Source of the DNA: Anaerolineae bacterium | Lineage (GTDB): Bacteria; Chloroflexota; Anaerolineae; Caldilineales; Caldilineaceae | DNA: 64,000 bases | Direction of reading: 5' to 3' | NCBI GenBank assembly: GCA_030432295.1 | Contig: JAUIHI010000023.1 | Coordinates: 43,988 to 107,987 of the forward strand | Part shown: positions 19,701 through 25,902 of the stretch, piece after piece | Position numbering within the stretch: position 1 is the stretch's first letter | How the letters are laid out: the number at the start of each line of letters is the position of its first letter | Program-made: the position numbers and the translations under genes | The notes under the pieces: generated by a model | What the model was told of the DNA's origin: nothing | Database searches by the model: none | Seen by the model: the letters and a program-made list of their open reading frames with translations, nothing else

Positions 19701-20011
19701 CCAAAGCGTCCGTCTTCCGTCTCGGAGGTCAGGCTGGAACGCCAGCGCAGCCGGGCCGCGTCCAGGTCCGCCCGGTCCACCAGACCATCGCCGGTCAGGT
19801 CGAAGCGGGTGACATCCACCGGCTCCTGGGCAGAGATGGCGGCGGCGATCTGCTGCAAGTCGGCCACGTCGATGCGCCCGTCGCAGTTCACGTCCGCGGG
19901 GTGGCAGGGCGGCGCGGGGGACTGGGCGTGGGAGGCGGCGGAGAGCATCAGTGTGAACAGGATCGCCGCCAGGAGTGCGAGTTGCGAGTTGCGAATTCTG
20001 TATCCGTACAT
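13766..20011 (-). CDS. giant secreted protein with N-terminal dockerin-like repeats
   Basis: A 2081-residue exported protein. A signal peptide (LALLAAILFTLMLSAASHAQ, about 11-30) leads directly into two dockerin type I-like EF-hand repeats: DVNCDGRIDVADLQQIAAAI (about 40-59) and DLTGDGLVDRADLDAARLRW (71-90). Several fibronectin-III-like segments follow (for example YEVRGMDEAGNLGAVSTFAL and WYAVEAVDVAGQKA), then a long beta-rich region of unknown type and a cysteine-rich C-terminus (GCGACEVDTWTT, DDKWCLKCILTLD). It lacks the FLPxVT tail of its neighbours. It starts 9 nt after the cohesin gene, with AGGAG upstream. I infer that the dockerin docks on the neighbouring cohesin protein. Confidence 0.8.
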   Translation of the reverse strand: MYGYRIRNSQLALLAAILFTLMLSAASHAQSPAPPCHPADVNCDGRIDVADLQQIAAAISAQEPVDVTRFDLTGDGLVDRADLDAARLRWRSSLTSETEDGRFGYAVDDAGNVYLRWQMVASVYDVPVELLREPAPAGAPSAGVGSAGIVATISPITDDTTALPLLGVHWETLRNGYETDANGDPLPLASIADVHAHVQAGDNPMLVEWLANRDPGVAQVFGLGHLDTDFSGSGVYRYWVRQVVSPTKTVLLGPIDVDTTQRTRMPDPTGLSAFDAAPLVESNLAGQIAGTVNEAVKGRALQEAHANIYLSWNTDLGRPETDPEWHNGFNVYRRTCDPGPANCGPFELINEYPIFPQPLPADAASNEDVSGGRLAYGLEVHEFEYEWADFDLDTSRMYCYSVTGLDLLQQDGALSSQACLQPPDYRPNAAPDLLRVETIYHGKNNPADVQVVYSFDPAEEGNGDWQRFELYRAKSALAIWPDEWELVTAVTPDECGDEMFVADSSVAEHADYWYRVVAVDRSGNTSAPSTPHVSKVDDIYPPGAPIACSVDILGNPRNICFPNDGDVVKVNVYRKFAADGVPLLVDQAGMTGSNFVWSSWSDDYTPLRETEVWYEVRGMDEAGNLGAVSTFALDRVLSQGQAQQIIPPALLSAAIDSSYQGQLSWTTGGEQNLKEFAIYRAKGESRPALAAMNKIATLPVSSGSGNQREFSYTDSASVLESNNIYWYAVEAVDVAGQKAASAPYPARYVNLDDPSARYQEDFTIEVQWVDGPPEDNGVAITIDDPTGTNGNQQCCYIVFRSRSATDGFTPISPIIGTTDNLIDPDVHPGDTAYYQLLRISAGTFNGTSIDPSTARGEITGKSNVAQAIITAKPLPSVAHTPPEGGTYIPGPGDPPATLHFGTWDITVTSYSNKTAGNLTGNGKVTLQPTSGVNTTVKVTFSGVSANGDGTVTAGSGSVLLGTMAVERNNRVRYTVKNMNIDKFGAKATLRIYDFGLDFTLFKLDGVGPGYPIEAAAQDVFFEDTTLRFTHVLTVSQNCLTPVTSIAFPFGVRDWPLVVVPTDDFTIDETGVQFQGTCTIYRERFFELTGQQGMLDYRNDGFLKILGTDAKTGICAGTGDATYSRANGLNGCWGNVLGFTYTTAFPFGVEVGSSARSYRFINGVLDHGKLTRKLSGDSLSFSYRNDTDDFALNNFSGNYVTLDITENGGLTGPVTSSDDVTWTGYRAYDGDYSFYAPPVLTADLPNLSWPASLGTGASGLSGDEREQPGLNAYEHNFDWTPCPTPASPPTAAFAFEGSSDVDLYIRRSGVSGLVDMQPAADLPVTLANYQFRFSRFAQSWQSNWPYESASGGKIYLPYPAEALFEFDQLLMDEAGCASSGALLPKSEDLDYWQLDVLPWAVFFDDADKLWIELETQITNLERQDGSASDPQVEMALSFNPTGTFYDGEVFPENTVYTVDGFYVVMEDLRLSDYGNGGSTREKPGWDESATLATPPCLPQESGCTATAGLDGGFVALNAGVYLPFFGEATDPDSDKIYLLAQNPYVGFDRRPQAEQLFSPALDIQLQYELLYAQSQAANIASRWVGLATSQGRDISILDNALAEVTIAEIPNSLVVEPSTERIFFGFPSATGVFLAADEAWNTLPGNSPAASRSELEARFLGWCSGSGGNNGPFFSLFASGWDCELEAGLAAYLVKQEGFDDYRTLIQDVDDRAENFGGIVSDWLTEGSFADIHIGLPLFKEKLDNSPLQLQWVRGDATIRPVTDGDGRVIDGELDLLQTDAFVTVYDSEPTGANPKTLLTGDFSLEWDPDGAIYANARDVQTTMADLDVRLDADMRLLFDLDDLGYGIEGGVTLYDIVTEVAEVDKAGAVAGFTVDNQKIVLLYTGATLDLWIDLESIGRINVGGSFLFGRLDPNSPVLAAEYGDVMAAMDPDPGMLIQGAYMQLYANNIPIFNLLGSCPGVKISGGGEVAFWVFTEVGQPNNAWGVRLGVSATGKALCVAAVKASITLQLDNDFGSDALDLTGNAWAGAGCGACEVDTWTTKQKVRDDKWCLKCILTLDFIIPLKGSNTEADFDWSGECPF
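19974..20004. repeat. CGAGTTGCGAGTTGCGAATTC element inside a signal-peptide coding region
   Basis: The first codons of the dockerin gene are built from GAATTCGCAACTCGCAACTCG (minus strand). A close relative, GAATTCACAATTCATAACTCGC followed by AACCCGCAACCCGC, forms the untranslated leader of the BTAD regulator at 33194-33236. This suggests a mobile or recurrent short sequence recruited as coding DNA. Confidence 0.5.
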
Positions 20012-20020
20012 TGGGCGCTC

Positions 20021-20596
20021 CTATTCGTTCGTGACCGCGGGCAGGAAGATGCTGTGCCCCGTAGTGTGGCCCAGGTCGATAGTTATGTCCTCGCTCAGGG
20101 GTGTGACAGCCTGGCCCTGGCTATTGGTGACAATTGGGTCTGCCAGACTGAGGGCGACGCTGCCTTCGCCGGTCAAGGGGCGAAAGGTCAAGGTAGCCAG
20201 GGGGCCGTCGCCGGTCAGTCCAGGGCCTCCCCAAGCCAGCGCGCCGATGCTGCTGCCGCCCAGGACAGGTTTGGGTCCCAGGAGCATTGCGCAGGGTCCG
20301 CCGTCGTCACAGCCATCCACCCGGCCAAAGGCGTCGGTGCTTTCCATTGAAACCAGGGCCATCCGCGTCCCGTCGTAGTGCAGATCGGCCTCCCAGCCTG
20401 CCAGATCAGTCCCATCCGCCACGCGAATCTCCACCCGCAGCAGGCCGTCGCCGGTTACAGGCAGGCTCTGCAAGTGCAGACTGGGAGCAGAGGCCAGGGA
20501 GAGTTTGTCAGCGGCCAGCAGGCCCGTCAATAGGAAAAGGATGAGTAAACCAACGACATAAAACGACCGTTTGGAATGGGGCATAGAATGGGGCAT
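20021..20596 (-). CDS. cohesin-domain secreted protein
   Basis: A 191-residue protein with an N-terminal membrane/signal segment (residues 10-30, FYVVGLLILFLLTGLLAA) and a single cohesin-like beta-sandwich from about 53 to 175. Diagnostic parts are LRVEIRVADGTDLAGWEADL, the LHYDGTRMALVS strand, and GPLATLTFRPLTGEGSVALS near the end. The tail reads SIFLPAVTNE, matching the end of the third operon protein. ATG 20596 has AAGGAG 6 nt upstream; the N-terminus begins with a duplicated MPHSMPHS. It is the first gene of the operon and is followed 9 nt later by a dockerin protein, so a cohesin-dockerin partnership is likely. No cellulase is nearby, so this is not a classical cellulosome. Confidence 0.78.
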   Translation of the reverse strand: MPHSMPHSKRSFYVVGLLILFLLTGLLAADKLSLASAPSLHLQSLPVTGDGLLRVEIRVADGTDLAGWEADLHYDGTRMALVSMESTDAFGRVDGCDDGGPCAMLLGPKPVLGGSSIGALAWGGPGLTGDGPLATLTFRPLTGEGSVALSLADPIVTNSQGQAVTPLSEDITIDLGHTTGHSIFLPAVTNE

Positions 20597-20901
20597 GGAT
20601 TGCTCCTTGAGATGAGAGATATAATTCTGGCAGGCAAATCCGGGTCTGCAGAAATGGTTCGCAGGAAAGAAGGAAGGCCCACGGAAGGAACAGGGAATTC
20701 GGGAATCCCTGTCCACTGGCTACATACTGGTTGGCCTGGCGGAGGCAATGCAATTAATCTAACAGCGGGAGGGTTCGCTGAACGTGCGGAAGCGCACAGG
20801 ATGGGTGTATCCCGGCACATTGGCAGAAGACGGAATGGGGCCATTGTAGCACCCCGACCAAAAACAGGACAAATGGAGAGGGGTGGGGTAATGGGGTGTC
20901 T
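20597..20901. other. 305-nt gap between the oxidoreductase gene and the secreted-protein operon
   Basis: Contains the ribosome binding site and a long leader of the cohesin operon and the promoter described at 20843-20872. No further gene, RNA structure or repeat was recognised in it. Confidence 0.6.
20843..20872 (-). promoter_or_regulatory. promoter of the cohesin-dockerin operon
   Basis: Minus strand TTGTCC (20872-20867), 18 nt, TACAAT (20848-20843), with TGC before the -10 giving an extended -10 element. The transcript leader to the ATG at 20596 would be about 240 nt. Confidence 0.5.
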
Positions 20902-22335
20902 TTACAGTACGCGGGCCAGCGCGGCTTGGGCCGCGTGGAAGCCGCACATCCCGTGGACGCCGCCGCCGGGGGGCGTGGAGGAGGAGCAGAGGAAGAGGCC
21001 GGGAATGGGTGTGGCGTAGGGCGGCCAGCGCAGAAGGGGGCGGGTCCACAACTGGCGGATGTCCTGGACGCCGCCGTTGATGTCACCGCCGATGTAGTTG
21101 GGATTATAGGCCTGGATAGCCTGGGTGTTGCGGGCAGAGCGGGCCAGAATTGTCTCCCGGAAGCCGGGTGCAAAGCGTTCGATCTGTGCTTCGATGGCTT
21201 CGGTCCGGTCCGCTGTGGAGCCGTGGGGCACGTGGCAGTAGGCCCAGAGGGTGTGCTGACCGGCGGGGGCGCGGCTGTCGTCGAAGAGGCTCTGCTGGGC
21301 CACCAGCACATACGGGCGCTCGGCCAGTTGCCCCCGATTGGCCGCCCGCTCGGACGCGGCGATCTCCCCCAGCGCCCCCCCCACATGGACGGTCCCGGCC
21401 CGGCGACATTCGGGCGCGGTCCAGGGCACAGGCGCAGAGAGCGCGTAGTCGATTTTGAAGACCCCTGGCCCGTAGCGGTACTTCTCCAGCCTGCGCCGAT
21501 AGCTGGCAGGCAGCTTCTCCCCGGCCAGTTGCAGCAGTTGCCGGGGCGTCACGTCCAGCAGCACCGCCCGACTATTGGGCAATTCGTCCAGGGATTCCAC
21601 TTCCCAGCCGCAGACAATATCCCCGCCCAATTCCTGCAAATAACGGGCCATCCCGTCCACAATGGCCTGGGAGCCGTCTTTGGGGATGGGCCAGCCCACC
21701 GCGTGGCCCAGCAGTCCCAGAACCAGCCCGAACGCGCTGGAAAAGGGTTGCCCGAAGTCCAAAAAGGAGTGGGCGGCCAACCCGGCAAAAAGCGCCCGCG
21801 CCCGCTGCTCCCGAAAGAGCAGCCGGGGCATCAGAGCTGCGGGGAGCAGGCCGGGAACGCCAAAACGTGCCAGGGCGAGCAGGTGGGGGGAAAAGGGGTG
21901 GGGGCCGAGGAGTGTCGGGGCCAGTTTGTCCCAATCCGCGGCCAACGGACCCAATAGCGCCCGCCACGCGCCCCCATCACGCCCGATGGAATCGGCGGTT
22001 TCCGTCAACGAACGGTGCAGGCCGATGGCTGTGCCGTCGTCCAGCGGGTGGGCCAGGGGCAGGTCTGGCTGAATCCATTCCACGCCCAGCCGCTCCCAGG
22101 GCAGGCTGCGCATAAATGGCGACCCCAGCCCCAACGGATGGATGGCCGAGCAGATGTCATGGCGGAAGCCGGGCAGGGTCAATTCACAGGTGCGTGCGCC
22201 GCCACCAATTGTCGCTTTTGCTTCAATGACCAGTACAGAACGGCCAGCGCGGGCAAGGGTAATCGCCGCGGCCAGTCCGTTAGGGCCGGCCCCGACGATA
22301 ACGGCATCGTAGGGGGTGGAGGTTGTGGTTGCCAT
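20902..22335 (-). CDS. CrtI-like FAD-dependent oxidoreductase (phytoene desaturase family)
   Basis: A 477-residue flavoprotein. The N-terminal dinucleotide-binding motif [20 protein letters not shown] with acidic [17 protein letters not shown] is typical of the phytoene-dehydrogenase-related family, and the C-terminal FAD-contact region reads [20 protein letters not shown], also typical. No carotenoid synthase or geranylgeranyl enzyme is adjacent, so the substrate may not be phytoene; many such proteins are uncharacterised desaturases. The start codon ATG 22335 has only a weak ribosome binding site. The next upstream gene ends 90 nt away across a perfect palindrome. Confidence 0.87.
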   Translation of the reverse strand: MATTTSTPYDAVIVGAGPNGLAAAITLARAGRSVLVIEAKATIGGGARTCELTLPGFRHDICSAIHPLGLGSPFMRSLPWERLGVEWIQPDLPLAHPLDDGTAIGLHRSLTETADSIGRDGGAWRALLGPLAADWDKLAPTLLGPHPFSPHLLALARFGVPGLLPAALMPRLLFREQRARALFAGLAAHSFLDFGQPFSSAFGLVLGLLGHAVGWPIPKDGSQAIVDGMARYLQELGGDIVCGWEVESLDELPNSRAVLLDVTPRQLLQLAGEKLPASYRRRLEKYRYGPGVFKIDYALSAPVPWTAPECRRAGTVHVGGALGEIAASERAANRGQLAERPYVLVAQQSLFDDSRAPAGQHTLWAYCHVPHGSTADRTEAIEAQIERFAPGFRETILARSARNTQAIQAYNPNYIGGDINGGVQDIRQLWTRPLLRWPPYATPIPGLFLCSSSTPPGGGVHGMCGFHAAQAALARVL

Positions 22336-22353
22336 AGAGGGATGCTACCTGAA

Positions 22354-22415
22354 GAAAGGTGAAACGTAAAACGTGAGATAGGTCGGGTGATCTCACGTTT
22401 TACGTTTCACCTTTC
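22354..22415. repeat. family B palindrome, copy 4 (26-bp perfect arms)
   Basis: Arms 22354-22379 and 22390-22415 are perfectly complementary and start GAAAGGTGAAACGTAAAACG. The word order GAAAGGTGAA...CGTGAGAT is the same as in the palindrome at 5227-5293, but the middle differs in both arms, so compensatory change has preserved pairing. Confidence 0.9.
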
Positions 22416-22425
22416 GCATCGAGTC

Positions 22426-23181
22426 TTATTGTTTCTCGCCAAAGATTCTGCGCCACATCCGCACGGGCAGGTTAAGCCCTGTGCGGATGGCTGAATTGTG
22501 CCACACATTGCCTGCTTCGCCCCACTGGACCCGGGGATCGACGAGAATGTCCTTTTGGGTGACGTTCGGGCTGGTCACGCCGAAGTGACGGGCCAGATTG
22601 GCCAGGGTTCCGTGCCAGAAGATGTCTTCTTGGGTGTGGACGATGCGCAGGCGGGCGGCAATCTCGAAGATGGGGTCGCTGGCCCGCACCAGCGCCTGAA
22701 TCTGGGCGACGGTTGCACCCCCTTCTTCAACACTGCCGTCCTCGAATCCGCTGAAGGTGATCATCCCGGCAAAGATGTGGCCCTGGGGTGTCATAAACGA
22801 GAAGGATTCGTCGTCGGCGTAGATGACCATAATTCCTGTGGAGATAGAAGATTTGGCCGGACCGCTAAGATTCAGCACGGCCACGTCGCCGGGGTCGATG
22901 CTGCCCAGTTTACCAAAAAAGTTGTTGCCTGCAGGCCAAAAGCTGGGAAAATTGGACTTCCATTCCCTGATCAGTCGGGTCGGTTCCACTTCTTGGCCGG
23001 TCAGTGCCACCCGGTAGGTCTTCTGCCACAATTGGCCGAAGCCGTTCAACGGTCCACTCAGATGCTTGCCCTGGACGTTCAGATTGATACCGCCAGTAGG
23101 CACACCGCTCACTTGCAGTTGATCCACGGGTTTGGCCCAGGTGGTGTTGGCGTCGCGATTGGATTTCGGTTGCTCATTCAT
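22426..23181 (-). CDS. uncharacterised protein
   Basis: A 251-residue soluble protein I do not recognise. It starts at ATG 23181 with GAGGAG 7 nt upstream. Visible segments include GGINLNVQGKHLSGPLNGFGQLWQKTYRVALTG, here cited only in part as LSGPLNGFGQLWQKTYRV, a WKSNFPSFWPAGNNFF aromatic run, FSFMTPQGHIFAGMITFSGF, and an RIVHTQEDIFWHGTLANLARHFG helix near the C-terminus followed by PNVTQKDILVDPRVQW. The pattern suggests a beta-barrel or SRPBCC-like ligand-binding fold with a helical tail. It may share a transcript with the CrtI-like gene downstream, across the palindrome at 22354-22415. Confidence 0.6.
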   Translation of the reverse strand: MNEQPKSNRDANTTWAKPVDQLQVSGVPTGGINLNVQGKHLSGPLNGFGQLWQKTYRVALTGQEVEPTRLIREWKSNFPSFWPAGNNFFGKLGSIDPGDVAVLNLSGPAKSSISTGIMVIYADDESFSFMTPQGHIFAGMITFSGFEDGSVEEGGATVAQIQALVRASDPIFEIAARLRIVHTQEDIFWHGTLANLARHFGVTSPNVTQKDILVDPRVQWGEAGNVWHNSAIRTGLNLPVRMWRRIFGEKQ

Positions 23182-23209
23182 TGATGGACTCCTCTGAACT
23201 ACACAAAAA

Positions 23210-23247
23210 ATGCTGGGATGATGGACGACGGCTCATCATCCCAGCAT
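23210..23247. repeat. family C hairpin, copy 1
   Basis: ATGCTGGGATGATG (23210-23223) pairs with CATCATCCCAGCAT (23234-23247). A related hairpin with GGGATGATG/CATCATCCC lies at 46077-46107. Both sit in short spacers between genes. Confidence 0.7.
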
Positions 23248-23266
23248 CTCATCACCCCGGCTTGAT

Positions 23267-23608
23267 TCATACGGACGCAACTGCTTCTCCCTCACTCCCG
23301 AAAATCCCAATCGCCTCATCCAGCCGGGTAAGTTGAAAAATCTGCCGGTAGTGGTCACTCAGCCCGCAGGCCAGGAGCTTCTGCTTGCCCCGCTGGGCGC
23401 GGATGAGCAGTGTAACCAGCAGACCGATGCCGGAACTGTTCATATACTCCAGCCCGCCGAAGTTGAGAATGACAGCCTGCACGCCGCTGCTGGCGCTGGC
23501 AAAGGCCTCGGCCAGGGCATCTTCGCTTTTGGCGGTCACTTCGCCGCTGATGTCGATGACTGAGACGCGCCCGTTCAGGCGGCGCACGGGGAGTGAGTTC
23601 GTAGTCAT
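23267..23608 (-). CDS. STAS-domain anti-anti-sigma factor
   Basis: A 113-residue single-domain STAS protein. The conserved phospho-acceptor region reads GGLEYMNSSGIGLLVTLL, where the serine after N is the expected kinase target in RsbV/SpoIIAA-type antagonists. Start ATG 23608 has AGGAGAAT upstream; the preceding in-frame codons come from a family A palindrome and are not counted. It lies downstream of a second STAS gene and of a GAF-PP2C-HATPase gene on the same strand. That gives a complete partner-switching set (antagonists, phosphatase and kinase), likely controlling a sigma factor or an output protein encoded elsewhere. Confidence 0.88.
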   Translation of the reverse strand: MTTNSLPVRRLNGRVSVIDISGEVTAKSEDALAEAFASASSGVQAVILNFGGLEYMNSSGIGLLVTLLIRAQRGKQKLLACGLSDHYRQIFQLTRLDEAIGIFGSEGEAVASV

Positions 23609-23633
23609 TCTAATTCTCCTGTCGAGAAAGATG

Positions 23634-23707
23634 CCGGTGCTGGGTATTGGGTATTTGATATTGGGAACCACCGACGCCCCTGCGAAATATCCAATACCCA
23701 ATATCTG
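23634..23707. repeat. family A intergenic palindrome, copy 2
   Basis: On the minus strand it starts directly after the TAG stop of the upstream STAS gene with CAGATATTGGGTATTGG and continues GATATTTCGCAGG, the same words as copy 1 after another stop codon. The mirrored arm ends near 23634. Confidence 0.8.
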
Positions 23708-24055
23708 CTAAAGCTGTTGCAGTGCGCTCGCCTCGTCGTCGTACATACCCATAAAATCCGAGAGACGGGTGATGCGGAAAATTTCCTGGTAGTGGTCGCT
23801 GAGGCCATAGGTGACCAGCTTGCGGTGGCTCTTGCGGGCCTGGGCCAGCAGACCGACGATCAGGGCGATGCCTGTGCTGTTGATGTAGCCCACATCGCTG
23901 AAGTTGAGCAGCACCGGGTCCGATCCAGCCGCGTCGGCCTGGGCATAGGCCGCGTTCATCGCGGCCTCGGCCGCGCCGTCGATGTCACCGGTCATATCAA
24001 TAGCCACGACGCCATCGGTGTGCCGGATCGCTGCGTCGAATGTTTTATGTTCCAT
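23708..24055 (-). CDS. STAS-domain anti-anti-sigma factor, second copy
   Basis: A 115-residue STAS protein with the phosphorylation motif SDVGYINSTGIALIVGLL. It is clearly paralogous to the next gene: both end with a LSDHYQEIFRITRL or LSDHYRQIFQLTRL segment. The ATG at 24055 follows GGGAG; upstream in-frame codons belong to a family D palindrome region. The two tandem antagonists sit below a phosphatase/kinase fusion, so they may respond to different inputs or bind different partners. Cytosolic. Confidence 0.88.
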   Translation of the reverse strand: MEHKTFDAAIRHTDGVVAIDMTGDIDGAAEAAMNAAYAQADAAGSDPVLLNFSDVGYINSTGIALIVGLLAQARKSHRKLVTYGLSDHYQEIFRITRLSDFMGMYDDEASALQQL

Positions 24056-24107
24056 TTTCGTCTCCCTACAAAAGCATTTTGAACACAGATTTCGCAGAAC
24101 AATCCGT

Positions 24108-24219
24108 GAGTCCAGTGCAAAAAGGTTTTCCAGCCACTGATGAACACTGATAAACACGGATGCTTCTCCTGTATTTCTTTGTGTTCTTTGTGGTTCAAAT
24201 GGCTTTTTGCACTGGACTC
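24108..24219. repeat. family D palindrome, copy 2
   Basis: GAGTCCAGTGCAAAAAG (24108-24124) and CTTTTTGCACTGGACTC (24203-24219) are perfect 17-bp arms. The loop holds AACACTGATAAACACGGATG words. A diverged copy is at 28651-28781. It lies between the PP2C fusion and the STAS genes, within the presumed operon. Confidence 0.75.
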
Positions 24220-24245
24220 ATCCGTGCAAACCCCAAAAATCTGTC

Positions 24246-25841
24246 TCAATCCGTGTCCTTTTTTTCTGCCAAATTGATGACCAATTCCAGCGTGTGGTGC
24301 TGGCCGTCGTCGATTACATTCATTTCGTCCACCATACTTTTTATGAGGAAAAGCCCCCAGCCCCGGGGCGATTGCAGCCCGGCTAGTTTCAGGTCGATGT
24401 CGGGCGTGGCCGGGTCGGGGATATCCGTGCCGCCGCCGTGATCGGTGATGCGTACCCACAACTGCTGGCCGTCGCTTTCGGCCTGAAGACGCACGGGCAG
24501 GTCTTCTCGGTAGCGGTTGCCGTGTTCCATCCCGTTCATTGTGGCTTCGGCCACGGCGGTCTTCAGTTTTTCCAGCCGATCCGGCGAAAGTCCCAGGGAC
24601 GCCACAGCTTCGGCAATCTGGGCCATCGCTTCCCGTTCGTTGCCCGGCGCGCTGGGCAGTGTGAAGTCGGCCAGTTGGGTAAGCGCTCCGTTGTGGGCTG
24701 GGCCGTCGTAGCGTATAGTGACCAGTGTCACGTCGTCCTCCTGCTCCCAGTGGGGGCCAACGAAATTGTGAAGGGTCGTGAGCAGATAGTCCACCAGATC
24801 GCCGCCGGGAAAGTCGGCCAGTTCGTCGCGCAGTTTGGGAAAGCCGTACATCTGCCGCTGGGGGTCGTGGGCCTCCACCAGCCCGTCGCTGTAGAGCAGC
24901 AGTGTATCTCCGGGGGAGAGGGTAATCTCCTTCTCCTCGTAGCCCATTCCCGGCAGCAGGCCCAGGGGCATACCCCTGGCCCGCAGCTCCTCCACACCGC
25001 CCGGTCCGGCCCGATAGGGCAGGTCGTGGCCGGCGTTGGCGTAGAGCAGATGGCCGGTTTGGATGTCCAGCACCGCGTAGAGGCATGTGACAAACATTCG
25101 GGCCGGGATGTCGGGATGGAGCAGATCGTTGACCCGTTCCAGCACCGCGCCAGGCGACCCCAGCCGCTCGGACGCGGCGCGCAGGAGGGTGCGGGTGGTG
25201 GCCATCACCAGCGCGGCGGGCACGCCCTTGTCGGTCACGTCGCCGATGACAATTGCCAGCTTGCCATCTGGCAGGGAGCGGAAGTCGTAGAAATCGCCCC
25301 CCACAGCCCGGGCCGGTTTGTAATAGGCGTCGATGCCCCAACCGTCCAATTCGGGCAGGCTCTGGGGCAGGAGAGTCTGCTGGATCAGTGCGGCCACTCT
25401 GAGTTCCTGGGCCACCCGCTCCCGCTCTGCGGCCTCGATCTGCTGTTGGCGCACCAACTGGGCCACCCGCACAGCCGGCGCGGCCTGGGTGGCCAGATCC
25501 GCCAACAGCTTGCGGTCGTCGCTGGAATACTCCTGCTCGCTGCGCCGGGAACCCAGATTGATCAGCCCGATCAGTTCGCCCTGGCTGACGAGAGGCACGC
25601 AGATCACGACGCCCGTGGCCTTCATTTCGGCCAGGGCCGGGGATTCCATCTGCAAGCGGGCGATCTCCACCGGGCCGTTGACGTTGTGGAGATAGGCCAA
25701 CAGCGGGTCGTTGGGCGCAATGTCCACCGCGGGTAGGATGGCCGTGACCGGAGCAGATGTGGCTGGCTCGTCCACAGTCGGGGCTACTGCCCTCTCGCCA
25801 CCCCATAGATTTTTCCAGAATGTCGTCAACCGAGCGGTCAT
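24246..25841 (-). CDS. GAF-PP2C phosphatase fused to an anti-sigma HATPase
   Basis: A 531-residue regulator joining three modules: a GAF-like sensor (about 50-125, CVPLVSQGELIGLINLGSRR), an RsbU/SpoIIE-type PP2C phosphatase (165-380; metal-binding GGDFYDF 181-187, GDVTDKG 200-206, YSDGLVEA 317-324, DDVT 369-372), and an RsbW-like HATPase kinase (about 400-525; N-box EATMNGMEHGN 432-442, DHGGG 467-471, GWGLFLIKSM 494-503). Having opposing phosphatase and kinase activities towards STAS antagonists in one chain, beside two STAS genes, makes a compact partner-switch. The start has GGAGGAA upstream. The sigma factor it would control is not in the window. Confidence 0.9.
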   Translation of the reverse strand: MTARLTTFWKNLWGGERAVAPTVDEPATSAPVTAILPAVDIAPNDPLLAYLHNVNGPVEIARLQMESPALAEMKATGVVICVPLVSQGELIGLINLGSRRSEQEYSSDDRKLLADLATQAAPAVRVAQLVRQQQIEAAERERVAQELRVAALIQQTLLPQSLPELDGWGIDAYYKPARAVGGDFYDFRSLPDGKLAIVIGDVTDKGVPAALVMATTRTLLRAASERLGSPGAVLERVNDLLHPDIPARMFVTCLYAVLDIQTGHLLYANAGHDLPYRAGPGGVEELRARGMPLGLLPGMGYEEKEITLSPGDTLLLYSDGLVEAHDPQRQMYGFPKLRDELADFPGGDLVDYLLTTLHNFVGPHWEQEDDVTLVTIRYDGPAHNGALTQLADFTLPSAPGNEREAMAQIAEAVASLGLSPDRLEKLKTAVAEATMNGMEHGNRYREDLPVRLQAESDGQQLWVRITDHGGGTDIPDPATPDIDLKLAGLQSPRGWGLFLIKSMVDEMNVIDDGQHHTLELVINLAEKKDTD

Positions 25842-25902
25842 AGAAACTTCCTCCTGCCCACAGAATAGCAGGCGAGCGTCACGGGATCGTTACGGCGGGG
25901 TG

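Noticed and set aside
23992..25806. About 604-codon alternative frame over the PP2C fusion gene
   Set aside because: Arg/Gly/Pro-rich out-of-frame product; the accepted frame has all PP2C and HATPase motifs.
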